A DNA stretch of 64,000 nt from Capitulum mitella. Taxonomy: Eukaryota > Arthropoda > Thecostraca > Pollicipedomorpha > Pollicipedidae. Positions 1-13,400 of this stretch are shown here, piece by piece. Where the stretch lies: the NCBI GenBank assembly GCA_030062745.1, contig CP099844.1, positions 25,172,596 to 25,236,595 on the forward strand. Direction: 5' to 3'. The notes under the pieces are model-generated. The model saw nothing but the letters and a program-made list of their open reading frames with translations. It did not search any database and was not told the DNA's origin. The position numbers and the translations under genes are program-made. Position 1 is the stretch's first letter; each line of letters begins with the position of its first letter.

Positions 1-1405
1 GAGCTGAGAGAGCGGTCCGCCCCGCGCAGCGGACGGAGATGGGGCGGTCTCCGGAGACGAGTCGGCAGCAGCGGAGACGCCGGAGACGGGAGAGGATAGG
101 GTCAGGAGCGGCACATCCTTCCCAGCCTCGGACACCCAACTGTCCCCTCCACGGGCACAACTGGCAAGTTTCTGGCATTCAGTCACATCCTCCTCCTCTT
201 CGTCGTCCGTGAGACACTGTTCGCCGCGGTCCGCGAGCGCCGTCGGCCTGGGCGCGGCCCGCAGCACCAGCGGCGGCCGGGGCCGGACCGGCCGCTCCAG
301 CAGCGGCGACCTCAGAGGCGTCACGCTGACGGCGCCCGGCGGCAGCGGTCCGCTGCTGCTCTCCTCGCGGACCATGCTCTCGCTGTGGAACTCCTCCCTG
401 ACCAGCTTGGTGACGCCGCCGGCCGGCGCCGCCGCCGCGCCGACGACCACTGCTGGTCGAGGTCCGCGAGCTGCAGCGCGCCGGAGGCGCCGGCCGCCGC
501 CGGAGCCCGCACCGGCCGGAACGCGCCGGCCGCGGGCGCCGTCCAGCGGTCGAAGCTCAGGTCGGAGCGGGCCCGGCCGAGTCGCGGCGGCGCCGGCGGC
601 GGCAGCCGGCCGCCCGAGTTCGGCACCGCGCCGGCCGGCTGGCCGCGCGGCGGCGGCGGCGGCGCGCGCTGCCGCGGCCGGCTGTCGGCCAGCGCGGCCA
701 GCTCCGGTTCCGAGGCGTAGCCGGCGTGGTCGGAGCCGGACGCCTCGCGCCGGCCGTCCCACAGCGGGCTGCCGCGGCCGGCCGAGCCGGACCGGCCGCG
801 CGGCTGCCACGCCCGCTGGAAGCCCGGCGACGTCTTCCCCGGCACCGGTGACGTCACGACGGGCTGCGGCGACGCCGGCGGCGGCAGCGGCGAGCTGGCG
901 TTCTGCGCCCGCAGCCACTGCTGCGTCAGCGAGTGCCGCTCGTCTGAGAGGCTCTCCGGCGCCGGTGACGTCACGATAGGGCGCTGGAAGGAGCCGGAGG
1001 GCGGCGCCGGCAGCGCCAGCGTGTGTCCGCTCGAGTCGATTGTCTCCGTCTTCTGCATGTGCATGTCGTAGGTCTTCTCAATGCGCATCTCGACCTTGGT
1101 AAACTCCTCCGTCTCCTCGCGGCTCAGGTGGCGGGAGCTGGTCTCGGTGGTTTCCTGGAAGTCTCGCGCGTCCTGCCTGTCCAGCGACTGGTGCGTCTCT
1201 TGCCGATTGAAGGTCGACTGGCGGTCGGAGCTCAGAGATTGGTCGGCGCGCACCAGCGACACCGGCCGACGTGGCTTGGACGCCGGCACGGCTGGGGGAC
1301 CAGCCTGCCGCTGTTGCTGTTGCTGCTGCTGCCGCTGTTGCTGCTGCTGCTGCCATTCCTTCCTCTGCTGCAATTGCTGCTGTTGTTGCTGCTGCTTCTG
1401 CTGCC

Positions 1406-1449
<44 letters not shown>

Positions 1450-4400
1450 TGCCCAGTCTGCTCGGACGTCTTGGAGAAGGTCTCGGAGCTTCTGAAGCCG
1501 CTCTGTGACAGTCCTCGCCTGTGGCGGCGGCGCCGGACGCGGCTGAACCGGCAGCGGGCGGCGGGCCGGCGGTACGACCGTCTGGAAGCTGCTCTGATCG
1601 GTCATCTCGCGCAGACTCCGCGATATCTGGCTGGCCGTTTGGGCGATCTCTGAGGTGGCCGGCGGCCGGCCCGCCGACCGCGGCACGGGCGACGGCGACC
1701 TCGGCCGGGGCGGCGGCGTCCAGTCGTGCCGGTCGTCCCGCCGGCTCCGCGACGTCTCCGTCACCTCCCGGCGCTGCTGCCACGAGGCGTCCCGTGCCCT
1801 CCGCTCGACGGATGGCGCCGCCGGCCGCCAATGCCCGCGCGGCGCCGCCGGTGCCACTGGTCGGAACCGCGCCGCCGGCGCCGAGGCCGACCTCTTCGCC
1901 GCCGTCCAGGAGCCCCTGACCTGCGAGCGGCCGCGGAGGAGGTCGGCCGACACCGGCGGTCGGTCCGGCGGCGCCTCGCGCACCGGCGCCGGCCATTCGA
2001 ACTCGGACGGCGGCGTCGGCGGCCGGTCGCCGCTCGTCGGCCGGCGGCGGGCGGCCGGCAGCTGCACCACGATCCGGCGCCGGTCGATGAACTCGTAGCC
2101 GTCCGGCCGCCAGCGCGTCGGGATGCGCTCGTCGTGGTCGCTCTCGTAGTCGGAGTCGGCGAAGCGGCCGCGTTTGAACTTGGTCGGGGTGGCGACGCGG
2201 TGCGGCGGCCGCCGCGGCACCGGCGCCGGCGGCGGCGGCAGCGGCTCCACCGGCGGCCGCCTCGCCGTCGCCTCGCGGCCGCGCGAACGCTGCTCGAACG
2301 TCTCCCGTCGTGCGGAGTACGCCGGCTTTGGCTTTGGCTGCGGCGGCGGCGGCTTCGGCTTTGGCTGCGGCGCTGGCTTTGCAGGCTGTCGGGCGACGCC
2401 CGCCTCGTACCCCGTGGTCTCGGTCCGCTCCATCTGCGACTCGATCTTGCGCCGGATGTCGCTGACGGAGCTGCCGGCCGGCCTCGGCGGCGGCGGCGAC
2501 GGAGAGGGTCCCTGCCGCCGCTGCACGTCCGTCTGACGCCGTTCAGTGATTGTGGTCTCGGTTTCCGTGCGGGAGTCGGACGTCTGCGACGACCACTGGC
2601 CGCTGTACTCCTCCGGCGTCGGCGCCCACTGCTGGTGCCACGGCGGGCACGTGCGAGAGACGTACGTCATCACCACCTGCGGCGGCGCCGGCGCCGGCAC
2701 GGCAGGCGTCTCCTGGTAGAACTGCTCCGATGACGAATGCTGCTGGCTCTGTTCGGTCTTCCAGAAAGCTTCCGTACCGGACGTGGACTCGATCAGTTGT
2801 GTCTTGGTCGCCGCGCTCCCGGTAAAGGAAGGCAGGGGCGCGGTCGGTGACGGCACGCTGGCGTACCGGGGCACTGGCGACACCGAAGCATACCGGGGCG
2901 CGCGCGGAGACGGCGCACGCACCCCGGCATACCTCGGCGCGGGCGACACCGGGGCATACCGAGGCGCTGGTGGAGACGGCGCACGCACCCCGGCATGCCT
3001 CGGCGCGGGCGACACCGGCCCGTACCGAGGTGCCGGCGACACCGGGGAACGCTGACGTTCCGGCGGCGACGGTGCCCGCTCCCTGGCATACCGTGGCAGC
3101 GGCGACACCGGGGCGTACTGGTGCAGCGGCGAGGCCGGCGCTGGCGAGCTGGGAGCGGGCCGCGCCGCTGGCGGGGCTGCGGCCGGCGCGGCGGGAGGCT
3201 GGGGCCTCGCCGGGGCGTACCAGGGTTCGCCGGCGGGAGGCGACTTTTCCCAGGGCCGCCTGTCCGGTTCAGGGTACTGTTGTGCCGGCGGCGGAGCGGA
3301 GTACGAGCTCTGAGCCTGCCTCTGGAACTCAGCGTACGGCGCCACCACCGGCACGTGGAAGACGGTCGTCGGCGGCGCCGCCGGGGCGTGGTAGGGCTGT
3401 GCCGTCGGCGGCTGCGGCGGCGGCTGAGCGCCCTGCGGCCCCCACGGGCTCGGCCCCGTGCCGGGCTGGCCGGCGGGGACCGTCTTACGGGCGGGCTTGG
3501 GCGGCGGCTTGGGCGGCGCGCCCGGCGGCCGCGAGAACTGGTACAGCAGCGGCTCGGTGGGCGCGTGGATCACGAGCTCGGCCGGCTCCTGGCCCGCCCA
3601 CGGCTGCGGCGGCAGCGGCTCGGTCGGCGGCAGTGCGGCGCCGTCCGTCGTCCGGTAGACAGCCGCGAACACGGGGCCGTGCGGGGCCTCTTCGGCCGGC
3701 TCCGGGGGCAGACCCGGTCCCGGCGCGGGCTCCGACGGCGCCGTAGTCGGCGGCGGCGGCGGCTCGCGTGACTCCAAGCCAGGAGGCTTGACCTCTTCAT
3801 CTGTAGGCTCCTTGGGAATCTCGGTCGGCTTTTTGGGAGTCTCAGTAGGCTCCTTGACAATCCCACTGGATTCCTTGGGAGTTTCAGTGGGTACGTCGAC
3901 GGGTTGTATTTCGGGTGTTTGTGAGAGTTCGTCCGGCGCCTTGCTTTGTACAACCGTTGTCTCGACGGTCTCCGAGGTTGTTTCGATAACACTTGTCGAC
4001 GTCTCATCTTCTGGCTTCGGCCCTGGTTGCCTATCGTCAACGGGTGGCTGCACGTCAGGTTGTTTAGATAATGGCTCGCTAACGTCGCCCGAAATCTCAG
4101 TCTCTCGCTCAGTTAAGTCTTCTTCTTTATGTTCTGATCGCAGGTCGCTCCTCTGGGTTGGCTTCTGTTCTGAATCTGACGTTTCGACATCTCTGGCTGA
4201 GGCTGTGGTCTCCCTTCCCAGCAGCGCCGACACTGGTGCTGCCTGTACGTCATTTTCTGTTGTTTCAGGTATTTCCCGCACTGGCTGCTCCGCGGCTTTG
4301 TCGGAGTCTTTCTCTTCTACTATGGGCTCAACTGCATCTCCATCGTGATCCGACTCATCGGAAGCGTCTCTGTCTTTCGTGGGTTTTAGTTCTGTTTCGG

Positions 4401-7400
4401 GTTCGTCCTGGATCTTTTCCTCCTTCGAAGGAATTTCATCGTCCGCTACTAACGTGTCTTCCGAACTCTCTGATTTGTCGACTTCTAGAGGTTTTTGCCC
4501 TGGAGATGTTTTAACAGCCTCATCAGTTTCCTCTGGTTGAACAGGAGGTTCTTCGGACTCCAGATTAGCGCTAGCCTCAATCTTCGCCTTTTCTTCCTCT
4601 TCGTCACCCTGCCTTTCTGCTTCAACGTCCTCAGTTTCTTTTTCTGAAGCTTGCCCTTCACTTTCAGATTCGGCCTCGGACCCATTTTCTTCATCGTCCT
4701 TTTCCTTTTCTTCGGGCGCAGATTCCGATTCGTCTTCCTTTTCTTCATCAGATTCGAAGGATGGAATGGCCGCGGTTACTTCCTTTTCTTGTGGAACAGG
4801 CGCCTTTTGCGAATCAGGTGCCGGAGGGCGCAGGTCTTCAGGTAACCTTTCCTCATCAATCTCGGAATCTTCAGGAGAAACAGGCTTATCAGAAGTTGAT
4901 TTTAACTCATCAGCGTCCGCTGAAGATTTCTCAGACACATCAGGCTGCTCTAGGGGTTGCACATACTCTGGTGCGGGCTTTTCAATAGCCTCCTTGCGAG
5001 GTTCTTCGTAATCTGACTGCTCTTCCTCTGTGGAAAGTTGACGAACTTCTCTGGGTGCGTCCTCCGCGACCGAGGATTCCTCGGAGGACTTTGGTTTTGA
5101 AGCATCGGCTTCCTCCTTTACTGATTCGTCCTCAGCTTCAGACTCCGACGAAAGGTCTTTTGGGGGAATATCAGCGCCAGACTTTTCGGCAGCCGTGGGT
5201 GCAGGAAGGACAGCGGTGAACTGAGCTGTTTCTTTTGTTGAGGCGTCGTCTGCGGTCTGGGGGATGTCGACAGACTCTTCTTTTAGCACGCCTTCTTGAA
5301 GAACGAGTTCTACAGCTACATCAGTATCCACAATGGGCTCGTCCGTCTTCTTTTCATCCACATCACCTTCTATCACGGTAAATGTAGCCGTTGTATCAGC
5401 TGGTTCGCCAGCAGTTTCTTCCGCTGGCTCCTCAGTGGGTTTAATATCTTCAATGGCATCCTCTTCTTCTTCGACAGTGTCAGACTTTGCGTCCTGGTCG
5501 TCGTCGGTTATAGGGAGTTTTTCGGCAGATTTTTCAAATTGCTCCAGCTCTCCAACAATTGCGTCTGCTGGTTCAGGAGAAGTTTTTCCCCTGTCTTCAT
5601 CCGGTCTTAATTGTTCCTCCTCTTCTTCTTTTTCCACTCCCGCATCTTTTTCTGGCTCCTCTATCCCTTCCGCCTCGCCTTCTTCTTCTTCCTCCTCCTC
5701 CTCTTCCTCTTCTGATGGAGTTAGGTCCCGCAGGACCGGCGACCTATCTACGGTGGTTTTGTCAATCTTTTGTTCGACCTCATCGACATCCTGCGATCGC
5801 TGATCCGGGCCTATTGGCTCCAGCGCTTCGTCTTCCGCGTCACTCTGACTACTCTGATCGGGCTCTGGGATGTCAGCTACCTCTGAAAGCTTTATCAGCC
5901 TTTCTTCCTTGGTTGCTGCGGACTCTGAAACGTCCCGAGCAGTCGACGGTATGTGCTCCTTGGTAATGACCTCCTCTGACTTGCCTTCGGCTGGGAGCTC
6001 CACCGATTGTGGGACGGTTTTCATTTTCTCCTCTTTAGTTGTCTGAACGACCTCTCGCGATCTAGTCTCTTGTTTGGACATGGTAGGTGTGGGTGTATCC
6101 TCCGACTTCCTTGCCTTTTCTTCGTCTTCGCTCTCATCCATGGTTGCATCTTCAGGTCTAGGCCGCTTTGTGAGAGTTTCACTGCTTTCCTCAAAAATAA
6201 CTTGCTTCTTCGTCGCCTTTTTGGACCTGGACGGTCTGTCCGCGTCGGTCGGCTCTGGCTCGTCAGACGGCTCTTCTTCTGATGCCGGAGTGGCCTCCAC
6301 AGGCACAGCACTAGTTGTCTCCTCCGTAACGAGCTCTCTGGACATCATTTCTCGTCGTTTGGATGACGAAGGCTGGGGTTCCCCTCTGGGTTGTTCAAGT
6401 TCCGCCTCATCCGTCGGCTCATCTTTGTCCTCTTCCTTCTTCTCCTTGGCTTCCTCCTCAACCTCCTCCTCCTCCTCTTCACCCTCCTCCTCTTCCGATG
6501 GAATCAGTTCTGGCAAGACCGGCAACCTATCCACGGTGGTTTTTTCCATCTTTTGTTCGACCTCATCGACATCCTGCGGTCGTTCATCTGGGCCTGGCAT
6601 CGACTGTTCCTCTCCGGCGTCACTATGATCGGCCTCCGGGATATCAGCTACCTCTGAAAGCTTCAACAACCTTTCTTCCTTGGTTCTCGTGGACTCTGGA
6701 ACGTCCCGAGCAGTCGACGGTATGTGGTCCCTGCTAATAGCTTCCTCTGACCTGCCTTCGGTTGGGAGCTCCACCGACTGTGGAACAGTTTTCATTCTTT
6801 CCTCTTTAGTCGTCTGAATTACTTCTCGCGACCTCGTCTCCCGTTTAGATGCAGCTGGTATGGGTTCACCCTTCGACGCCGCCGGTTTTTCGTCCTTTTC
6901 GCCTTCATTCATTGTCACGTCTTCGGGTCTGGCCGGCCTGCTCACAGTTTCACTGATTTCCTCGGTCATAAGTTTTTGCTTTTTCGTCGCCCTTTTGGAC
7001 CTGGACGGTTTGTCTGTGTCCCTCGGTTCTGGCTCGTCAGATGACTCTTCTGACGCAGCAGCAGCCTCCACAGGCACAGCGCTAGTTGTCTCCTCCATGA
7101 GGAGCTCTCTGGAAGTCGTCTCTCGTCGCTTGGATGACGAGGGCCGGGGTTCTCCTCTGGGCTGTTCAAGTTCTGCTTCGTCCATCGGCTCAGCTTTGTC
7201 TATCTCCCCCTCTTCGGGCCCACTACCTGCTAGCGTTGTGACGTGCTCCTCCTGCATGGTTTTTGTCATCTTCGTTTTGGACTTTTTCTTTTTACCTGAT
7301 CCGTCCTTCTTTTTGTGCTTGGACTTGGAATGGGGTTTCGAGGCTGAGGAAGGGGATTCGTCCGTCTCCGCTGGCTGCGTAACCGACTTTGTGGTTGTAA

Positions 7401-7434
7401 CAACCATCACCTCCTTCTCACCGGCCGTCCCAGG
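1..7434 (-). CDS. Scaffold gene exon 37 (giant disordered exon, continues past window)
   Basis: The acceptor is TTTTCTTTAG|CCTGGG. About 2,470 codons follow without a recognised domain. In order: a Lys-rich start ([16 protein letters not shown]); two tandem copies of a 257-residue block; a long Glu-rich acidic, PEVK-like region ([19 protein letters not shown]); Pro/Tyr-rich repeats (VSPAPRYA type); an ESDYESD-like motif; a Gln tract; and a Ser/Pro-rich end. The frame is open from 7434 to about 1500. Reading then needs a shift near 1500-1520 (before the Gln tract) and another near 430-450. The last frame ([19 protein letters not shown]) is open to position 1. No stop codon is seen, so the gene continues to the left. 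Confidence 0.85.
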
Positions 7435-10400
7435 CTAAAGAAAATACAAGTGACAACGATGACACTCCACAACCATTATATCTGCACACAGGACGTGGTT
7501 GTGTTGACATCAAAAGCACAAAACAAACAGGAAATTATGTCGCGCAGTCGTAACAGTGATGAAATTCCCCATCGTGTACCATACATCAACAAGTAACAAA
7601 AGCATCAATGCAGCTCCCTGCATCTACCGGAAAACGCGTGAACCTTACCTCGCCATCGGTTACATCAGTGGAGACAATTCGTCTCTCGATCATCGTAGGC
7701 ACCTCGTCGGTGACGAGGAAATCGGCGATCGACCTGGTCTCTCCAGCTTCGTTTTTGGCGCAGACCGCGTATTTGCCAGCGTCCTCGTGTTTAACTGCAG
7801 ACGACGGACTCGGCGTAAAAACATGAACTTCAGTGGCCTGTCTTCTGAGCCAACAGCGTAGTTAGGCATGGGGCCAAGAAGTCCATCATTTACGGTTATC
7901 ACCAGTAATTCCATTACAAGGTTCGTACGTCACTGGAGCAACGTGGATGGTTGGATCGAAAACACTGCACAGTGCTCCCCGTTAGTTAAAGTAAAAAGAA
8001 GCACCAAACGCTCTATACAAACTTCTTGATTTCACATGTACACTTCTTGTGCACTTTTTGTTTTTGTTGTCATTTCCTTGATCTGGAACCAGCAGCGTCT
8101 CGTGAAAATACCCAAGGTTTTGCTTGCATTCCTCCACAATCGCCTACTGATGTTGTAAAGAAAGGAATACAGGTGCATGCAAAACGTGGTGCTGGAGCAT
8201 TATTTGATTCATTAACGGTAAAAGTAGTAGTAACTATTTATATATGACAGTAATAATGGTAACGACTTTTTTCTTTCCTGCCAACCTGGTCGTATGGTTT
8301 AATATAACAAAAAATAGGCCAATAAGTGGGAAATAAATTAAGACTAACACGAGCAGGTGACAACCGCCAGTCGATAAAGGGTCATTACAAGCAGTATTGT
8401 ACTATTCTGCTAAAAAAACCCATCGTCTGTATGAAAGAGACAAAACGTGTGGAGCGGAAACGGTGTCCTTTCTGCACTACGTTGCCAGGCTCAAGCACGC
8501 GTGGTTTTTCTGCTTTACATGTGCAGATACTTTTGATTTGTTCCGTACTTTGGTGTTATACCTGCAACCTTCATAACATTTGCAACTGAACATTCTGGCC
8601 CGTCTTAAGGCGTCTCAGCCCATTTTTTAATATGAACATCACTGAATTGGAAGCTAACGGACGATGGTCACTTGCGAAATTATTAATCACGCCATTTTGC
8701 AGGTCTACTCGGATTACCATTTTTAAGAGGTACCTATGTTTATACGCCGCGAGACACATGCATAAAAATCGATATACAGAACCACTCAAAAAAGCGAAGT
8801 TCTCATGTTTGAACTTGATTCAAAAGACGAATAGTCGGCAATTGCGGCTTGCGTCATCTTTGGAACGTCTTCAACTGCCGTGGTAGACCCGCTCCAACCA
8901 GCTCTGATTACATCTAGTTCAACAAAAACGGGCCATGAACCGGCCACCGCGCCGACCGTAGTCACCTAATCCCGCCAGGCAGGAGAGCGGCCATGACAAA
9001 GTTCCACAAGAACGGACCGCAGGGGCCGGGACGGACGGCGCTGGGCGAATACATCCCAGCGCCGGGCGGTCGGCCCCTGACGGCGCTGGCGGCGCCCACT
9101 CCGGGCCCGGCCGACTACGAGCTGCCCGACATGGGCGTGCACAAGCCGAACGCGCCCGACTACACTATCCGCAACAAGTACCCGGAGCCAGGCGGCGACG
9201 AGCGCCGCCCCTCGCCGACCACCTACCACGTCAAGCTGCCGGCCTGCCACCGGCCGCTGCTGCCGACGCTGAAGCCGCTGATCGAGCCGCCCGACTACAG
9301 CTGCTCGCCGGGGCCGGTGCACCTCGTCCGGCACGGCAACGTGGACACAAAGCCCGGCCGGACGACGCTCAAGGGCCGGCACTCGCCGAGCGCCACGGCC
9401 GGCCACCCGTGCCCGATCGACCGCACGTCGTACACAGAGACGCCGGCGCCCGTCTACAGTCCGGTGACGGCGCATCTGCCGCGCGCGCCGCGCTTCCTGC
9501 TCAACGACCGGCCACCGCGCGCCGACGACACGCCTGGGCCGGGGCCGGGCCGGCGCAACCTGCGGCGGGCGCTCTCCGGGCCGCACTACAGCATCCGGCA
9601 CCGGCCGCAGCAGCTCAGCATCGCCATGGACAACCCGCCGCCCGACTGGTACTTCGTGCAGGACGTGCTGCCAGCCGTGCACGCGCCCAAGATGGGTGAG
9701 CGGCTCAAGCCGCGCCGGCGCTCGCCGCGGCCGGCGCCCAACGCCTACAAGGTGCCGAGGCGAGACTGCCGGGCGCCGGAGATGACGTTCCGGCCGTTCG
9801 AGGGCCCGCCGGCGTTCCAGACGCCCGGGCCGGGCGCCTACTCGCCCGAGCAGCCGCCCAAGCGGCGCGCGCCCGCCTACAGCATCCGGCTGCCGGTGCC
9901 GGCGGCGCACCCGTCCAGTGAGCGGCCGTCGTACGGCCGCGGCCCGGCCGCCTACGACGTGCGAACCGAGCCGCGCCGGCGGCCGGCCTTCAAGCTGACG
10001 CGACGGCCGGCCAGCGCGCGCAACGACTTCCCCGCGCCGAACGCGTACACCCCGCACGAGGCGCCCGGCACCAACAACGGCTTCAGCCTGCGCATCAAGC
10101 CGGCCGACTTCAAGCGGCCAACGGCGCCGGCGCCCAACAAGTACCTGCCGCGGCGGCCGCTGCCGCGCGCGCCCGAGTACTCGCTGCGGATCCGGCACCG
10201 CGACATGAGCTACAAGGAGAAGGAGAGCGTGCCGGCGCCGGACGCCTACTGTCCGCCGGCGGACTGCGGCTGCGGCGTGTACCTCAGGACCACGCCCGGC
10301 GCCAGTCTCAAGAGTCGGCCGTCCAAGTACCTGTTCACGGGCTACGACCGGGCGCGGGCACCGCTTCCCATGTCGCAGGAGGCCGACCGCAAGCGGGTGC

Positions 10401-13400
10401 CGTTCGCCTGAGGACGAACGAACGACGACGAGTCGGCGGCCCGCGCCGCCGCCGGCAGCCAACGAAGAAATTTTTTTCGGATTGAACCGCCTGAGACGTT
10501 GCAGTCACCGGAGCGGCTCTGTATAATGGGCTGTTTTCTCTTGGGTAATGTGCGTTTTGTGGGTATGACTATGAGACGGGAATCGTCTTAGTTCAGTTGC
10601 TGAATAAAAGATGGGATGATGTATTGTGTTGGTAGAGCCATCATGGTTGAAAAGTTCATTAACTTTGAGGCTGATTCCACAAACGAGCAAGATGCTTACG
10701 TGTGAACCCGTATGCTGTAACCGTAACCGTGTCATACTCCCTCAAGAAAAAAATGAAAACTGTGAAACCAGCAAAACCATTTTCCGTTACTCAATATCAT
10801 GTGTTGGCGTGTTGGGTAAAGTTGAAATATCTGATATTGTAAGGTTGAAAGTTGCAGCTCCTTACTATTCATTTCGACACTAAGCGCCAAAGCATCGCCA
10901 AACATTTCATTCGACTGCCAGCCACCGTGACTCACTGACCAGCACTGCGCAAACATTACACCGAGCCCGAAAGTACAGCGGCACGCCATCGGCCGTCAGC
11001 CCGCCGAGTGGCAGGCCAGAGCAGCGCGCCTCCTCACCGTCGCGGATGGTCAGCATGTGGCGGTCCTGCTCGCGCGTGATCCGCATCCTCTTGCTCTTGA
11101 TTGGTCGGTCGTCCTTGGTCCAGGTGACCTCGGGCTGCGGCAGGCCGCTGACGTGCACCTCGAAGACGACCTCCTGGCCGGGCTGGGCCACCTGCGCCTT
11201 CAGACGGTGGTCGAAAACTGGCGCCGACAGGATCTCTGCAGCGACAGCGAAGGTCAGGCCCACTGTAATCTGGAGGTAAGGAATCGCAACCTTGACAGTA
11301 TCGCCCTTGAGTGTGAATGATGCTCGCTCTGCACAGTGTGGTGAAATGGGACTGTATGCTTGCCGTCCCAAACTCCACGATATCGCAGCACAGCAACTGG
11401 GAACTAACGAGACGAGAAAGCCCGTAGCACGAACTTCATCAACGCTAGCAAAAACGGCAATGCAGTCTTCGCAAGGGCTGTTTCACTACTCCCTAACGTT
11501 GCTGTTCTTTCTGACCCTTCTGCGCCACGTTTCTAACTACTACACTAGTCCTTGCTTTCATGATGTTCAGCAAAACCAGCAATACTGCACTCACTCCTGA
11601 CGAGCAGTTCGGCGGTACTCTTGGAGACGCCAGCAGCATTCTTCAGGAGGCAGGTGTACTTCCCGGCGTCCTCCTCGGTCGCCTTGTCTATGGTCAGCGT
11701 GACGTGGCCGTCGTCGTGTGACGTCACGGCCCGGTCCTCGGGGGTCAGCTCGACGTTATCTTTGTACCACATGATCACGGGGCTCCCTGCGGCACCGGGA
11801 CGGGTCAGCGCCGCCCTGGACCCAAACGACCGATGTCACGCCTCTCAACTCGCTTTCCCTGGCACCAATCACAGTTTATAGCCTTGGCACTTTCGCAGGT
11901 GTTCCTCGCTCAACAAAGCCCAGTTTAAAGCCTGGACGGCAGTGTTGGTGACGAAACCGCACAGCCAGACACCAGCTCGTTCAAGCCCTCATCTGCGCCC
12001 GAACCTATATCTACAGCACTAAAATGCACTCCATTCGACTTGCACTTTAGTAGTGAATGTCAGTGCAGACGTGATGGCAACTGGCACATTACAGTGCAGC
12101 CAACTGCATCCCAGGGAATACGGCAGGTTGCGAATTCAATTCGTCCCTGTCTTCTTTCAGCCTGTCGTTTATACTGCAACTCAGAGCGATTACATGTTGA
12201 AAGTGAGAGGCCAAGCCAGAGTGTAGGCGGCTGATGAACTTCCCTTCACACCACTAGTGCTTGGTGCGAGGCTCACAAATGGCATCTACCGCAAGCTGCT
12301 TAACTGGCTGCCTTCTCCTGTCCTCGCTCCAATGCAATGGATGCCGGCCAAGATGGCAAGATTTACGGTTAACGACTGCTCAGTGCGCCAGCCCATGCGG
12401 AGAAATTAAACGTGGTCATTTCACACTGACATTTTGAGAATGCCCTTGTCTTGAAGGCAATGTCAAATGGGCGGGAACAACAGAATAAGCAATCACCTAA
12501 CAAAAGAGCTGGGCATGAAGTTTGGATTGAATACGTCGGCACTGAAGAAAGTGAAAATTTGTACCGTTGGTGCCCATACAAATAAATACCTCATTAAGGA
12601 ATTTCGTGATTACAAAGACAGATGCGATGACACGTATTGGCAGTATATCAATCCGATGGTGCAATGATTAATGCCTCCCTCGTTTACAGTAAACCGGAAG
12701 ACTTTTTAGGCGCACTAACATCTGCTAAACATTCGCTCGCCTGCTGACATACGTTAACCCGACAGCACCGCGTTTTCACAGCCTGCAATGTTCACTCGGT
12801 CAACGAAACGTTCCTCTGACACGCCCAATTGTTCCGACAAACACGAGCCAGATACCGCGTGCTCCACGCACAGGCCGCCTGCACTCACCGGTATACTCCC
12901 CGGTCATGCGGACCGTGTCCCCCTCCTGGACGGCCTGGCCCTGCAGCGGCGCCGTGAAGCGCGGCGGCCGGACCGGCTGGACCGGCCCGTCCTCCGGCCG
13001 GTCGCCGTCGCGGACCATGGTGGTCCGGCCGCTCTGCTGGCGGCTCTGCTCGTACGTGGTCCGGCGGACCTGGGCGGTGGGCGCGCAGTGAGGGGCGGCC
13101 GGTGCCGGACCGCCAGCCGGACCGCGCCGACGGCCAACACAAACTTCCGCCCCGGGCCCGGCCCGACCGGGGGCGCGCCCCGCCAAACACCGGCCGGCGC
13201 GGCGGCCTTACGGCGCCCCCCTCGGCGGCGTGGCGCGAGGGATCACCCCGTGGCACCGCCAGAGGCGCCCACGGGGACGCGCCGACTGCCTGACGCCCCA
13301 GCAGAGGCTCCGTCGCACCCGGCGGGGTTAATTGGCGATAAAGGGTCAGAGGTCGCCGCGCGCTGTCGCCGTGCCAAGGCAGACACGGTGCGGTATCCCG

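Noticed and set aside
209..979. 256-codon plus-strand frame at the window start, and similar plus frames up to 7438
   Set aside because: They are antisense to exon 37 and consist of low-complexity Ala/Arg/Gly or Ser runs.
8966..10462. 498-codon minus-strand open frame opposite the STPG gene
   Set aside because: It is the shadow of the GC-rich STPG gene. The plus frame has the PG-rich repeats, start context and poly(A) signal.
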